DNA of 64,000 nucleotides from Robertkochia flava. GTDB lineage: Bacteria > Bacteroidota > Bacteroidia > Flavobacteriales > Flavobacteriaceae. Below, in pieces: positions 41,662 through 51,227 of this stretch (position 1 is its first letter; the number at the start of each line of letters is the position of its first letter). Where the stretch lies: contig NZ_JAINZT010000002.1 of assembly GCF_020166515.1 (NCBI RefSeq), positions 744,001 to 808,000 on the forward strand, written 5' to 3'. Made by a program: the position numbers and the translations under genes. The notes beneath the pieces were generated by a model that was given only the letters and a program-made list of their open reading frames with translations, had not been told where the DNA came from and searched no databases.

Positions 41662-42984
41662 TTACCCATAAACCTCTTTAACGAAGTCTTCATAGGTGAT
41701 CTCTTTGGTCTTCAGGTTTGCCTTTTCCTTGTAAAGGTCAACCAGTTTCTGACTCATTAATTGTTCAGACAATCTTTTGGCTTCTTCCTGGTTGGATAAT
41801 ACGCGACCTGCAATATCTTCCAGTACCTTTTCATCCGGATCGGTCTGACCGAATTGTGCCATTTGCATTCTGACGTAATCCTTGGCGAATTCAACAAGAT
41901 CCTGATATTTGGTTTCAATACCATTGTCTTTCATGAGTTTGCCTTCGATAAGTTGGTAACGCAGCCCTTTCTCAGACTTTTCGTATTCCTCGCTGGCTTG
42001 CTCCTCGGTAAGTTCGCTTTCTCCGGTAACCTGAATCCACTTTTTAAGGAATTCGGCAGGAAGGGCGAAATCAGTGTGCTCTACCAGATATTCGGTGATG
42101 TCATTTAACAGTTTCTGATCAGACTGCTGCTGGAATTGCTTCTCGGCATCCTCCTTGATCTTGGTGCGCATTTCCGCTTCCGAGGTCACCACGTCTTTTC
42201 CGAATAGCTTATCAAAAAGCTCCTGGGTGAGTTCGGCAGCCTCTCTTTTGTTGATCTCGTCAATGGTGAATGTAAGGTCGATGTCAAGGTCATGAGCCTC
42301 TTCGTGACTTACCTGAAGGGCCTGCATTAACTGGTGATCATCTTCGAACAACTTTTTGCTTTTCAGCTCGAGAACCGCTCCGGGTTTAGCACCGGTGAAT
42401 TTCTTCTGGTTGTTCTTTCCTTTGATCTGATCCAATGTGAATGTGAAGCGGTTTTCGATCTCTTTCTCCTCATTTTTGAAGGTACCTGTGATCTCGCTCT
42501 CTTCGCTTACTTCTTCCTGAGAGATCAGTTTTCCGTATTGCTTGGCGATACGGTCTACCTGCTCATCGATCATCTTGTCATCGGCGATGATGTTGTAATG
42601 AGTGATCGGTTTTTTTGTATTCAGATCTACTTCGAATTCCGGTGCAAGTCCGAGTTCGAACTCGAAGTTGAACTCTTCAGCATCCCAGTCCAGGTTGTCC
42701 TGGGTCTTGGGAAGCGGATTTCCAAGTACGTCCAGTTTTTCTTCTGTAAGGTATTTGTTAAGGGAGTCTTGAAGTAGCTTGTTAACTTCGTCAACCAATA
42801 CGGCCTTGCCGTATTGCTTTTTCACCAATCCCATGGGAACGTGACCCTTTCTGAATCCGGGTATGTTCGCGTTCTTGCGGTAATCAGTTAGTATCTTGTC
42901 TACACGGTCGCTGTAATCTTCTTTAGTGATGGCAACTTTTACAATTGCATTCAGCTCATCAATTTGCTCTCTTGTAATATTCAT
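41662..42984 (-). CDS. tig: Trigger factor
   Basis: Ribosome-bound chaperone for nascent chains. From the ATG at 42984 the product is 440 residues (MNITREQIDELNAIVKV); a longer frame to 43038 adds an unlikely leader and overlaps the promoter. The ribosome-docking signature is present as IPGFRKGHVPMGLVKKQYG near 42-60. The middle domain, about 130-230, corresponds to the PPIase position but is strongly divergent, as in other Bacteroidota. The C-terminal helical arms follow. A near-consensus -7 box (TATATTTT on the minus strand) lies just 7-8 nt before the ATG, implying a very short leader. Order tig-clpP-clpX is the common bacterial arrangement. Confidence 0.95.
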   Translation of the reverse strand: MNITREQIDELNAIVKVAITKEDYSDRVDKILTDYRKNANIPGFRKGHVPMGLVKKQYGKAVLVDEVNKLLQDSLNKYLTEEKLDVLGNPLPKTQDNLDWDAEEFNFEFELGLAPEFEVDLNTKKPITHYNIIADDKMIDEQVDRIAKQYGKLISQEEVSEESEITGTFKNEEKEIENRFTFTLDQIKGKNNQKKFTGAKPGAVLELKSKKLFEDDHQLMQALQVSHEEAHDLDIDLTFTIDEINKREAAELTQELFDKLFGKDVVTSEAEMRTKIKEDAEKQFQQQSDQKLLNDITEYLVEHTDFALPAEFLKKWIQVTGESELTEEQASEEYEKSEKGLRYQLIEGKLMKDNGIETKYQDLVEFAKDYVRMQMAQFGQTDPDEKVLEDIAGRVLSNQEEAKRLSEQLMSQKLVDLYKEKANLKTKEITYEDFVKEVYG

Positions 42985-43162
42985 TCGTACTAAAATATAG
43001 TTTAAACCCCTTAATTTCGGCTTGCAAAAATAGTACAAAATGTGAACTCCCCAAAGTTTTTAAATACCTGAATTACAAAATATTAAAATTTTAATATTCC
43101 TTAACAATTCTGTTGAGGTTCAGGCCTTTCGGGAACAGGATGGAATGTGGAGCTCTCCGGAA

Positions 43163-43513
43163 TTATTTCTTCCGCCCTTCTTTGGTCATCGATTGAAGTA
43201 TCGATTGCAGGATGGAGAACAGGAGACTGAAGATCAGTGCCCACCAGAAGCTGCTGACACTAAAACCGTCTACCAGGCTGCTGGCCATCTGTATGATCAG
43301 GGCATTGATCACCAGAAGAAACAGGCCGAGGGTGAGTATGGTTACCGGCAGGGTCAGGAGAATGAGCAGGGGTTTTACAAAAAGGTTGAGCAGGCTTAAG
43401 GCGAAAGCTACCCATATTGCGGTTCCGAAGCTGTCAACAGAGACACCGGGTAGAATGTTTTCAAGGATAAAAACGGCTAAAGCGCTCAGGAGAAGGTTGA
43501 AAATGTACTTCAT
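43163..43513 (-). CDS. Phage-holin-4-2 family small membrane protein
   Basis: The 116-residue protein has four hydrophobic segments and matches the 'phage holin family' / mycobacterial four-helix superfamily (NLFVKPLLILLTLPVTILTLGLFLLVINALIIQ is the typical centre). Despite the name, chromosomal members are widespread outside prophages, and no phage genes are nearby. The function is unknown; it is presumably an inner-membrane protein. Confidence 0.85.
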   Translation of the reverse strand: MKYIFNLLLSALAVFILENILPGVSVDSFGTAIWVAFALSLLNLFVKPLLILLTLPVTILTLGLFLLVINALIIQMASSLVDGFSVSSFWWALIFSLLFSILQSILQSMTKEGRKK

Positions 43514-43579
43514 AAGTCTTGTGAATTATCTTTAAATATAAAGAATTTTCAAACATTCCCCTGAAACTTCAGCTATAGT

Positions 43580-45124
43580 TTATTGAACAAATACCGTAGG
43601 GTAATCTGCCGGGTTCACTCCAGGCAGATTTGCTTCGTATTGTTCGTTGATCGCCTGGATCATCTCGTGTGCAACAATGGCATAACCTCTTGGAGTAAGG
43701 TGGATGCCGTCAAGAGAGAAGGCGCCTCCGCTTCCAAACTCGGTGGTGACTTGTCCGCCATTGAACTGATAACCCGATTCCGCGATACGGTCAAACAGGG
43801 CTTCAAAATCCAGGAGGATCAGGTCGTTTTGCTGGGCCAGTCCTGCCAGGGTACTGTTGTAAGCGCTTCTTGCCGTGTCGATGGCGTTGATCTCGCTACT
43901 GTCAAGGGCATCCTTATCGTCGATCCCGTTAACAGCTCCGATAACCAGGTTGGCTTCTGCTTCCGTGATCTGGGCGCCTTGCTGCAGTTTTCCAAGTACC
44001 TGGAGTACATCCGGGGTAATGGCAACGCTTCCGTATCCCTGGGTTTGCAGGGCAGATCGGTCTATGGTTAATAATACCCGCTCTTCCTCCGTCATTTGTC
44101 GGAATCCCAGAGGGTTTGTTTGCGTGGCTGGAACATCGATGATCCATCGGTTCGCACCTTCGGTAAAATTGATCGCATACTGGGCCGCAATTTGTTGCGC
44201 CTGAGCTGCAGGTACGCCCTGATTGATGAGTCCCTGGGTAGTGATCCCGGCTACTGCCTGGAAGAACAGGGTGAGTTGGGCGGCCTGTCCGGCATCCAGA
44301 ACCAGGGCGTTGTTGGGTACTGTAGTAAAGAACGGCACCTTGGTTACATCGGGGATATTGATCAGCACCCCTTTAGCACCGGCCGAGGTCATGGTGTTAA
44401 CCACCTGTGAGGTTACGGCAGCAAAAACATTCGGATCGGTAATGTCATTGCTGTTATACGAGGTGGGGTCGAGGTTTCCGGTTCGGTCTTCTCCCGTTCC
44501 GCCCGAAATGGCATAGGTAAGTACATCGTTATTACCGATCCAAAGGGAGAAAAATGTTGGAGACTGAGCAGCCGCGTCGGCCAATACGGTAGATTCTGCA
44601 TCGCTGGCCATTCTTACAAAGTAAGGGTTGGCGGTCGATCCGATCCCGGCTGCATTACCGTAACCGGGAGCCACCAGGTGATAACTCTTGGCGCCTGGAA
44701 CGCCCATATTATTGAAAGGTCCTTCCAGGGTGTTGGTAACCTCGGTGGTGGGTGATCCCGCTATGTTTGTAGGGAATGGGTTTCCGCTGGCGTCATAGCT
44801 GAGTACCAAACGGGTTCCGGCAATGGCCTGCCCGTTAAAAAGGAGTCCTCCAATATTGTCATTCATCAGGGGCTGGGTGAAATTTCCGCCTCCTGCAAAG
44901 GCAAATTTCGAGGCCAGGATATTGGGATAGGAATTTTCCTGGGCGTCAATGTATAAGGCGCCGTCGGCATATCCCGAAGTAAGGGAATTTCCGAGGGCCA
45001 CATAGGTGGAGAGGTCCACCTGTCCCTGATCGTAGAATCCGACTTCGTCTACGGGGTTGTTGAATTCGGGTTCACAACTGCTGAAAGCCGCCATGGCAAC
45101 AGCGATATATAAAATCTTCTTCAT
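43580..45124 (-). CDS. SGNH/GDSL-family lipoprotein
   Basis: From the ATG at 45124 the product is 514 residues with a signal peptide and a lipobox (AAFSSC) that would put it on the outer membrane; an alternative ATG lies four codons upstream. The SGNH hydrolase blocks are readable: ALGNSLTSGY with the nucleophile serine (about residue 47), a central glycine block, WIGNNDVLTYA, and DGIHLTPRGYAIVAHEM with the catalytic Asp and His. Such enzymes are esterases or lipases. It begins 23 nt after the FadL-type porin gene; the pair is a recurrent arrangement in the phylum and suggests extracellular lipid-ester cleavage followed by uptake. Confidence 0.88.
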   Translation of the reverse strand: MKKILYIAVAMAAFSSCEPEFNNPVDEVGFYDQGQVDLSTYVALGNSLTSGYADGALYIDAQENSYPNILASKFAFAGGGNFTQPLMNDNIGGLLFNGQAIAGTRLVLSYDASGNPFPTNIAGSPTTEVTNTLEGPFNNMGVPGAKSYHLVAPGYGNAAGIGSTANPYFVRMASDAESTVLADAAAQSPTFFSLWIGNNDVLTYAISGGTGEDRTGNLDPTSYNSNDITDPNVFAAVTSQVVNTMTSAGAKGVLINIPDVTKVPFFTTVPNNALVLDAGQAAQLTLFFQAVAGITTQGLINQGVPAAQAQQIAAQYAINFTEGANRWIIDVPATQTNPLGFRQMTEEERVLLTIDRSALQTQGYGSVAITPDVLQVLGKLQQGAQITEAEANLVIGAVNGIDDKDALDSSEINAIDTARSAYNSTLAGLAQQNDLILLDFEALFDRIAESGYQFNGGQVTTEFGSGGAFSLDGIHLTPRGYAIVAHEMIQAINEQYEANLPGVNPADYPTVFVQ

Positions 45125-45147
45125 GGGTATCTTCATTTATTTGGTTG

Positions 45148-46392
45148 TTACAAAGAGTAAGTAATTCCGAGTCCGGGAATAAAGGCGTTGTTTTTATAGG
45201 TACCTCCGAAAGGTGCTGCCTGCCCGTTTTCGAAATAATAATCGTAAGACGCGTCGATCTCGTTAAAATGGATATACAGGAAAGAGGCGTCTATGGCAAA
45301 TCGGTTGCTGATCTGTACGCTTAGCCCGGCAGTAAAGTTGTTGGAGTTATTTCTGGGAGTCTCGGGGGCAAAGTATCCATCCTGAACCGGAGACTCATCA
45401 AAATAATAGCCCCCTCTCAGGGTGAAGGTCTCGCTGGCGTTGTACTGGAATCCAAAACGGTAGGTGGAAGAATCTTTGTAGTTCCGTGGATTAATCGATT
45501 CCAGACCGTTTGAGAATTGCACATCCAGGGCTTCATATGCATTCCAGAACACTCTGTTGTAATCAAACGCAACCAGCCATTTTCCGTTTACCTGGTAGGA
45601 TGCTCCAACAGATAGTTCTGCTGGAAGCGGGAGGTCGGCATCAAAAGTACCGTCGGCGAACTGGTTTTGAAGGTTCTCCGGGATATTTCTGAAATCTGCA
45701 TTCCCGTCCCGGGCCTCCACATTGATCTCAGAGCGGTAGTTGATCCCCATGGTGAGCTTGTCTGTAGGCTTAAACATCAGTCCGGCAGTGTAGCCCCATG
45801 CTCCGATCCCGCTTTGATCGATGGTTACCCCAATTCGCTCTCCCTCTGTATTGGTGGTGGAACGGTCGAGGTTTCTGCTGAAATTCACATTTCCGCTAAC
45901 GTAGATCGGGCCTCCTCCTACACTGATCTTATCTGTGATCTTATAGGAAATGGTGGGCTGGAAAAAAATAGCCGAAAGTTCGATATCGTTCACCAGATGC
46001 GAACCGGCCCAATTGTCGGGGTATTGCACTTGTGAACCGTAAGGGGTGTAAACGGCAATTCCCAGGCTTAATTTTTCATTGATCTTATACGTGCCATACA
46101 GGTTGAACGGGGTTCCTACAGAACTTTCCGATCGTACACTGTATCCGAAAGCTTCATTCTGGAAGGCAATATTGGAGAAAATGGCACTCATGCCGAAGCT
46201 TACCGATAATTTTTCTTCCAGAAAGCTCATTCCGGCCGGATTAAAAAATGCCACTTCAGATGTGTTTACTACCGCTACTCCGGTATGTCCCATGGCCAGG
46301 GCTCTCTGTCCTTGTAAAGCTACCCTGAAACCACCTGCATACGAATGTGCAAGTGCCAACAAGGCAAGAATCGTCATAAATCTGGTTTTCAT
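45148..46392 (-). CDS. FadL/OmpP1-family outer-membrane transporter
   Basis: A 414-residue beta-barrel protein with signal peptide (MKTRFMTILALLALAHSYAG). The N-terminal hatch region has GFRVALQGQRALAMGHTGVAVVNTSEVAFFNPAGMSFL, whose NPAG motif is diagnostic of the FadL family. The remainder is a series of amphipathic strands ending with a short terminal strand (AFIPGLGITYSL). It should carry long-chain fatty acids or other hydrophobic molecules across the outer membrane. It is the first gene of a pair with the GDSL lipoprotein. Confidence 0.93.
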   Translation of the reverse strand: MKTRFMTILALLALAHSYAGGFRVALQGQRALAMGHTGVAVVNTSEVAFFNPAGMSFLEEKLSVSFGMSAIFSNIAFQNEAFGYSVRSESSVGTPFNLYGTYKINEKLSLGIAVYTPYGSQVQYPDNWAGSHLVNDIELSAIFFQPTISYKITDKISVGGGPIYVSGNVNFSRNLDRSTTNTEGERIGVTIDQSGIGAWGYTAGLMFKPTDKLTMGINYRSEINVEARDGNADFRNIPENLQNQFADGTFDADLPLPAELSVGASYQVNGKWLVAFDYNRVFWNAYEALDVQFSNGLESINPRNYKDSSTYRFGFQYNASETFTLRGGYYFDESPVQDGYFAPETPRNNSNNFTAGLSVQISNRFAIDASFLYIHFNEIDASYDYYFENGQAAPFGGTYKNNAFIPGLGITYSL

Positions 46393-46459
46393 AAATCGAA
46401 TTTAATTTGAGGATAGCCCTGTTTTATTCAGGGCATTCCAGAGGTTTGAAAAAATAGGT

Positions 46460-47242
46460 TCAGGTATGTAGAGGGTTGAAGAATTCCAGGCTTTTTTTAA
46501 GGAATTCTTCGGGATTCTCTGCATGCAGCCAGTGGCCGGCACCAGAGATGTCTTTAACCCCTGCATGGGGGAAATGATTTTGTATCTGTGCTTTGTCTTC
46601 GTCTTTGATATAATCGGATGCCGCACCTCTCAGAAATAGGGTGGGACCTGAATAGGTGCCCGCAGCCTGAAGCGGCGCACCAATTTCTTCCATTCGCCCG
46701 GCCAGTACATCGAGGTTGAAACGAAACGCGAATTCATCGCTGTTCTTCCGGTAGAGGTTCTTCAGGAGGAATTGCCGTATGCTCCTTATCTTAATGTGTT
46801 CAGCCAGCATGGCTTCGGCATCCCCCCTCGAGTGCACTGCACCAAGGTTAATCGCCTTTAACCCGTTTATGATCTGCTGGTGGTGGGGCGGATAATACTT
46901 TGGTGCGATATCGGCTACCAATAGCCCGGCTACCATTTCGGGGTGTGTCACAGCAAAAGTCATCGCAGATTTACCTCCCATAGAATGCCCTAACAGGAGA
47001 AATTGCTCTATGTGATGCCGGTTGGCGTACTGGAGCAGGTCTTCACTCATTGCGGTGTAATCAAAACGCTCTGAATGAAAACTCCTCCCGTGATTTCGCT
47101 GATCAATAAGGTGCACTTCATACCCCTCGTCGGCGTATTGGGCGCCCAGGGTCTTCCAATTGTCAGACATGCCTAAAAATCCGTGTAAGATGAATAGGGG
47201 AGTACCTTTTCCTAGTATTTTGCTATACAGCTGTTCTTCCAT
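46460..47242 (-). CDS. Alpha/beta hydrolase (YbfF-like esterase)
   Basis: This 260-residue cytoplasmic hydrolase has the typical order: LFILHGFLGMSDNWKT (oxyanion region), VHLIDQRNHGRSFHS, nucleophile elbow LLGHSMGGKSAM near 92-101, an acidic residue in the LRGAASDYIKDED region, and the catalytic histidine in SGAGHWLHAENPEEF. It resembles the YbfF group of acyl-ester hydrolases. The natural substrate is unknown. Its ATG directly follows the pdxJ TAA (no intervening base), so the two are translationally linked. Confidence 0.9.
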   Translation of the reverse strand: MEEQLYSKILGKGTPLFILHGFLGMSDNWKTLGAQYADEGYEVHLIDQRNHGRSFHSERFDYTAMSEDLLQYANRHHIEQFLLLGHSMGGKSAMTFAVTHPEMVAGLLVADIAPKYYPPHHQQIINGLKAINLGAVHSRGDAEAMLAEHIKIRSIRQFLLKNLYRKNSDEFAFRFNLDVLAGRMEEIGAPLQAAGTYSGPTLFLRGAASDYIKDEDKAQIQNHFPHAGVKDISGAGHWLHAENPEEFLKKSLEFFNPLHT

Positions 47243-47959
47243 TTATCTAAGTCTTTCCAGGTACATTTGAACGACGTTCTCCAGGCCGAGATACAGGGAT
47301 TCAGATATCAGGGCATGACCAATGGAGACTTCCAGTAATGAAGGCAGCTGTTGCCTGAAATACCGGAGATTTTCCAGGTTAAGGTCATGGCCTGCATTAA
47401 CCCCCATTCCAAGTTTGGTAGCGAGTGCAGCGGCCTCTGCATAAGGCTGAACGGCTGCCTCGTGTGCTCCTCGACTGTAACCTAAGGCATACGATTCGGT
47501 ATACAGCTCTATCCGGTCTGTGCCTGTGGCCACAGCCCCCTCTATCATGGCGCTATCCGCGTCTACAAATATCGAGGTTCTGATGTTGTTCGATTTGAAC
47601 TCGGAGATCACTTCTCGGAGAAAATCCCTGTGTTTTACCGTATCCCATCCGGCATTGGAAGTGATCGCATCCTCCGCATCGGGTACCAGGGTAACCTGGG
47701 TAGGCTTCACCTCCAGCACCAAATCGATGAACTTTTTAACCGGGTTGCCTTCAATGTTGAACTCGGTGTGTACCACATGCTTCAGGTCCCGGGCATCCTG
47801 GTACCTGATGTGTCGCTCATCAGGCCTGGGATGGATCGTGATTCCTTCTGCTCCGAAATCCTGTATGTCTGTGGCAGCCTTCAGCAGGTCCGGCACATTT
47901 CCGCCTCTTGAATTTCTCAGGGTGGCGATCTTATTTATATTGACGCTTAATTTTGCCAT
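47243..47959 (-). CDS. pdxJ: Pyridoxine 5'-phosphate synthase PdxJ
   Basis: Last step of the DXP-dependent vitamin B6 pathway, condensing 1-deoxy-xylulose-5-P with 3-amino-1-hydroxyacetone phosphate. The start at 47959 ([20 protein letters not shown]) gives 238 residues, the family norm; the longer frame to 48073 would run into the divergent CBS gene. Diagnostic segments are [16 protein letters not shown] near 35-50, ITSNAGWD, and [14 protein letters not shown] with the phosphate-binding GH near 195-208, then [13 protein letters not shown]. It is divergent from the CBS-domain gene (96 bp) and abuts the hydrolase. Confidence 0.96.
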   Translation of the reverse strand: MAKLSVNINKIATLRNSRGGNVPDLLKAATDIQDFGAEGITIHPRPDERHIRYQDARDLKHVVHTEFNIEGNPVKKFIDLVLEVKPTQVTLVPDAEDAITSNAGWDTVKHRDFLREVISEFKSNNIRTSIFVDADSAMIEGAVATGTDRIELYTESYALGYSRGAHEAAVQPYAEAAALATKLGMGVNAGHDLNLENLRYFRQQLPSLLEVSIGHALISESLYLGLENVVQMYLERLR

Positions 47960-48055
47960 TGTTGGATGGTTTTTTGGAAAAACTGCACAAAAATACAAAG
48001 GATAGACTGCTTTTTTGTTATATAAATTGATTAATTTGCTAAAGAAATGCCGGAA

Positions 48056-48712
48056 ATGAATTTGCAATCCCACATAATGAACGACTGTTTGCCGTTGCTG
48101 CCAAATTACTCTGTGGCTATGGCTGGGGAGATGTTTGCCCTTTCAACCTGCACCCATATTCCCGTGGTGGATAACGATAAGTTGCTGGGACTGATTTCAG
48201 AAGAAGATGTGGAAGGGTTTGATAAGGATAAGAAAGTGAATGATTACCTCTATCTGCTGGATCATTTTTTTGTAAGAAAACGCACCGTTTGGCTGGACGT
48301 TCTTGAAGCTTTTGCCGCAGGAAACTCGAATATTATGCCCGTTCTCGACCAGGATGGAAATTACCTGGGGTATTATGAACTACTCGATATGATCGGACTT
48401 TTTCGGGAAACACCCTTTCTGAGTGAACAAGGGGGTGTGGTGATCGTAGAGAAGGGGATGTCTGACTATTCCTTTAGCGAGATCTCTCAGATCGTGGAAA
48501 GCAACAATGGGCGTCTGCTCGGAGCATTTATTTCCGATATGCATGACGATATTACCCAGGTTACTGTGAAGGTGAGTTCCTCGGGCCTTGACGATATCAT
48601 TCAAACCTTCAGAAGGTACAGTTATAATGTGATCTCGGGCAATGAGGACGACAGCTATGTGGAAGAACTTAAAAGACGTTCGGAATACCTGAACCGATAT
48701 TTGAATATCTGA
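48056..48712 (+). CDS. CBS-domain-pair protein
   Basis: A 218-residue protein with two tandem CBS domains in residues 1-125 ([26 protein letters not shown] and [28 protein letters not shown]) followed by an ACT-like C-terminal segment ([35 protein letters not shown]). CBS pairs bind adenosyl nucleotides; the general architecture resembles AcuB-like proteins. Start is the ATG at 48056, with an alternative three codons earlier at 48047. It is the first gene of the envelope cluster and lies 65 bp before nadK, so it may tune that enzyme or report nucleotide status, which is inference. Confidence 0.85.
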   Translation: MNLQSHIMNDCLPLLPNYSVAMAGEMFALSTCTHIPVVDNDKLLGLISEEDVEGFDKDKKVNDYLYLLDHFFVRKRTVWLDVLEAFAAGNSNIMPVLDQDGNYLGYYELLDMIGLFRETPFLSEQGGVVIVEKGMSDYSFSEISQIVESNNGRLLGAFISDMHDDITQVTVKVSSSGLDDIIQTFRRYSYNVISGNEDDSYVEELKRRSEYLNRYLNI

Positions 48713-48777
48713 CCGAAAAACACCCCTCCGCCGGTTCGCGGCAATTTGTAATCAAAAAAACCAAAAAAGATAAGCTT

Positions 48778-49662
48778 TTGAAAATAGGAATCTACGGCCA
48801 GCACTACCAGGAAGATGCCGCAGAATATGTGAGTGGTTTGCTCGATCTGCTTCACGAACGACAGGTGGAAGTAGTGTTCGAGACCCGATATTACAAAGAT
48901 CTTGAATGTCATGGCCTTCTCAAGCGGTCCTACACGTGTTTCTCCTCCTTTTTTGACCTGAACGATTCGTATGACCTCCTCATTAGTGTCGGGGGAGATG
49001 GCACCATGCTCCGGTCGGTTTTATTTGTAAGGGATCTCGATATTCCCATAATGGGAGTGAATACCGGAAGGCTGGGGTTTTTGGCTACCGTGCAGAAAGG
49101 CGATATTACCCGGGCGATCAATTCGGTACTCGATGGAAATTATGAGGTGCGCAGGCGAAGCCTGCTCCAGGTAACCACAAGGCCGGGGGTGGAAGCTCAG
49201 ACAGAGGTGAATTTCGCTCTGAATGAGGTAGCGGTTAGCAGAAAAAACACCACTTCCATGATTACAGTAAATACCTGGCTGGACGACGAATACCTTACGG
49301 CCTATTGGGCAGATGGACTTATCATTGCCACCCCCACCGGGTCAACCGGGTACTCCCTGAGTTGTAATGGTCCTGTGGTGACCCCGGCTACCAACGCATT
49401 TGTGCTTACTCCCATTGCACCCCATAATCTCAATGCCAGGCCACTGGTTATTCCGGATAAGACACGCATACGCCTTACTGTAAGTGGGAGGGAAGAGTAC
49501 TTTTTGGTTTCCCTGGATAGCCGTCTGGCTACCCTGCACAACGAAACGGAGATCCTTATTGAAAAGGCCCCGTTCTCCATTGGAATGGTCTACCTCACAG
49601 AAGATAGCTTTTTGAATACCCTTCGGAAAAAGCTCCTCTGGGGTGAGGATAAGCGCAACTGA
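48778..49662 (+). CDS. nadK: NAD kinase
   Basis: The enzyme phosphorylates NAD to NADP. The 294-residue protein begins at a TTG (48778), giving MKIGIYGQHYQEDA, which matches the family start; there is no ATG nearby. The catalytic GGDGT motif is at SVGGDGTMLRSV (near 73), NTGRLGFLA follows near 100, and the NE/D motif and TPTGSTGYSLSCNGP near 192-206 are intact. It lies between the CBS gene and DUF6089; a new -7 promoter box downstream suggests that DUF6089 is also transcribed separately. Confidence 0.96.
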   Translation: MKIGIYGQHYQEDAAEYVSGLLDLLHERQVEVVFETRYYKDLECHGLLKRSYTCFSSFFDLNDSYDLLISVGGDGTMLRSVLFVRDLDIPIMGVNTGRLGFLATVQKGDITRAINSVLDGNYEVRRRSLLQVTTRPGVEAQTEVNFALNEVAVSRKNTTSMITVNTWLDDEYLTAYWADGLIIATPTGSTGYSLSCNGPVVTPATNAFVLTPIAPHNLNARPLVIPDKTRIRLTVSGREEYFLVSLDSRLATLHNETEILIEKAPFSIGMVYLTEDSFLNTLRKKLLWGEDKRN

Positions 49663-49760
49663 GCACAGCAGTTCAATCAATCAGAGCAATATTTTTGGTA
49701 ATTTTTTGTTTTAAAAGCACATTCATTCACGTGATATTACCTTTGGTATGTCATATTGTA

Positions 49761-49768
49761 TATATTTG
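49761..49768 (+). promoter_or_regulatory. -7 box (TATATTTG) upstream of the DUF6089 gene
   Basis: Perfect TAnnTTTG 15 nt before the ATG at 49784; transcription would begin about 8-10 nt before that codon. This excludes the alternative start at 49748. No TTG lies at the ideal -33 distance. Confidence 0.5.
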
Positions 49769-49783
49769 CAAACCTTGAACTAT

Positions 49784-50476
49784 ATGAGAACCTTACTTGT
49801 TGCCATACTGCTGTGTACTACCGGCTTGGTAAATGCCCAGACCTACGAGCTTGGGGCATTTCTGGGCGGCTCCAATTACATTGGGGATGTAGGGTCCGAT
49901 TATTTTATCAGGCCTAACCAACCGGCATTCGGGGGATTAGGGAAGTGGAACCTGAGTTCGCGTTATGCTTACCGTTTAAGTGTGATCTATACCGAACTTA
50001 GAGGAGACGATGCCGAGTCGACCAATGCGGCCCGACTGGAAAGGGATCTTAGCTTTAAGAATAAGGCCCTTGAAGTTTCCCTGGGAATGGAGTTTAATTT
50101 TGTGGAGTTCGATCTTCACGATTTCAGTAAACCCTTCACTCCTTACATCTACGGTGGTGTATCGGTGCTCATGCACGAGGATCTGTACTATACCGCAACC
50201 ACTAATGCCGAAGCGGTTGCAGATGGCAGCCGAAGTACTTTTGCCATACCGATGGCCCTTGGCGCAAAAGGGAAGGTAGGGCAGCATTGGGTGTTGGGTG
50301 CCGAGCTGGGTGCCAGGTATTCTTTTAGCAATAACCTGGACGGCAGCAACCCTTCAGGTAATGTGAACAGTGCCGAAAGATTTGGAAATGTATACAGTAA
50401 CGATTGGTTCGTATTTACGGGTGTAACCCTAACCTACACCTTTATACGAAAACCGTGTTACTCGTGTTATGACTGA
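49784..50476 (+). CDS. DUF6089 family outer-membrane beta-barrel protein
   Basis: The 230-residue product starts with a signal peptide (MRTLLVAILLCTTGLVNAQ) and continues as a small beta-barrel: YELGAFLGGSNYIGDVG, SSRYAYRLSVIYTELRGDD, KALEVSLGMEFNFVEFDL, PFTPYIYGGVSVL and a final FVFTGVTLTYTF strand. DUF6089 proteins commonly sit next to uppS-bamA in Bacteroidota. The function is unknown; it could be a structural partner in outer-membrane assembly. uppS starts 6 nt after its stop. Confidence 0.9.
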   Translation: MRTLLVAILLCTTGLVNAQTYELGAFLGGSNYIGDVGSDYFIRPNQPAFGGLGKWNLSSRYAYRLSVIYTELRGDDAESTNAARLERDLSFKNKALEVSLGMEFNFVEFDLHDFSKPFTPYIYGGVSVLMHEDLYYTATTNAEAVADGSRSTFAIPMALGAKGKVGQHWVLGAELGARYSFSNNLDGSNPSGNVNSAERFGNVYSNDWFVFTGVTLTYTFIRKPCYSCYD

Positions 50477-50482
50477 TGTGTG

Positions 50483-51220
50483 ATGAATGAACAGCTTATC
50501 AATAAGGATAACTTACCAAAACATATTGCCATTATTATGGATGGCAATGGCAGGTGGGCAAAACAGAAAGGAAAACTTCGTGTTTTTGGCCATGAAAATG
50601 GAACCAAGTCTGTTCGCAAAGTGGTTGAGGCCTGTGCCCGGATCGGTGTTGCGAACCTGACCCTCTACGCTTTTTCTACAGAAAACTGGAAACGTCCGAA
50701 ACTGGAGGTGGATACCCTTATGAAATTATTGGTGGCTTCTCTTCGCAAGGAATTGAGTACCCTGCAGGAAAATAGGATCAGACTTAATGCCATCGGTACC
50801 CTGGACGCCCTGCCTGCTAAGGCGAAAAAGGAGCTGCTGGAGGTAATCGAAAAAACCAGTAAAAACGATCGGATGACCCTTACCCTTGCGCTGAGTTACG
50901 GCTCCCGGGAAGAGCTGAAAAGCGCCGTCAGAGAGATCGCCGATAAAGTTAAAAATAACATAATTTCTAAAGATGATATTGATGAAGAGCTCATTAATAA
51001 TCATCTTTATACACATGACCTGCCAGATGTCGATCTGCTTATCCGTACCAGTGGAGAACACCGGATAAGCAATTTTCTTTTATGGCAGATTGCCTATGCC
51101 GAATTGTACTTTACCCGTACCTTGTGGCCCGATTTTACCGAAGAACACTTGTTCGAAGCAATTTTAAATTATCAAAACCGAGAACGCAGATTTGGAAAGA
51201 CAAGCGAACAACTTAACTAA
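50483..51220 (+). CDS. uppS: Isoprenyl transferase (undecaprenyl diphosphate synthase)
   Basis: Cis-prenyltransferase that makes the C55 lipid carrier for peptidoglycan and O-antigen. The 245-residue protein has the catalytic aspartate D20 in IAIIMDGNGRWAKQKG, the LTLYAFSTENWKRP block near 63-76 and the C-terminal DVDLLIRTSGEHRISNFLLWQIAYAELYF block. ATG at 50483 is preferred to a GTG one codon earlier. Only 7 nt separate it from bamA, so lipid-carrier synthesis and outer-membrane protein assembly share a transcript. Confidence 0.97.
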   Translation: MNEQLINKDNLPKHIAIIMDGNGRWAKQKGKLRVFGHENGTKSVRKVVEACARIGVANLTLYAFSTENWKRPKLEVDTLMKLLVASLRKELSTLQENRIRLNAIGTLDALPAKAKKELLEVIEKTSKNDRMTLTLALSYGSREELKSAVREIADKVKNNIISKDDIDEELINNHLYTHDLPDVDLLIRTSGEHRISNFLLWQIAYAELYFTRTLWPDFTEEHLFEAILNYQNRERRFGKTSEQLN

Positions 51221-51227
51221 ATATATC

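Noticed and set aside
43163-43513. Prophage remnant, because of the 'phage holin' family name
   Set aside because: No other phage gene, attachment site or integrase is nearby; the family is widespread on chromosomes.
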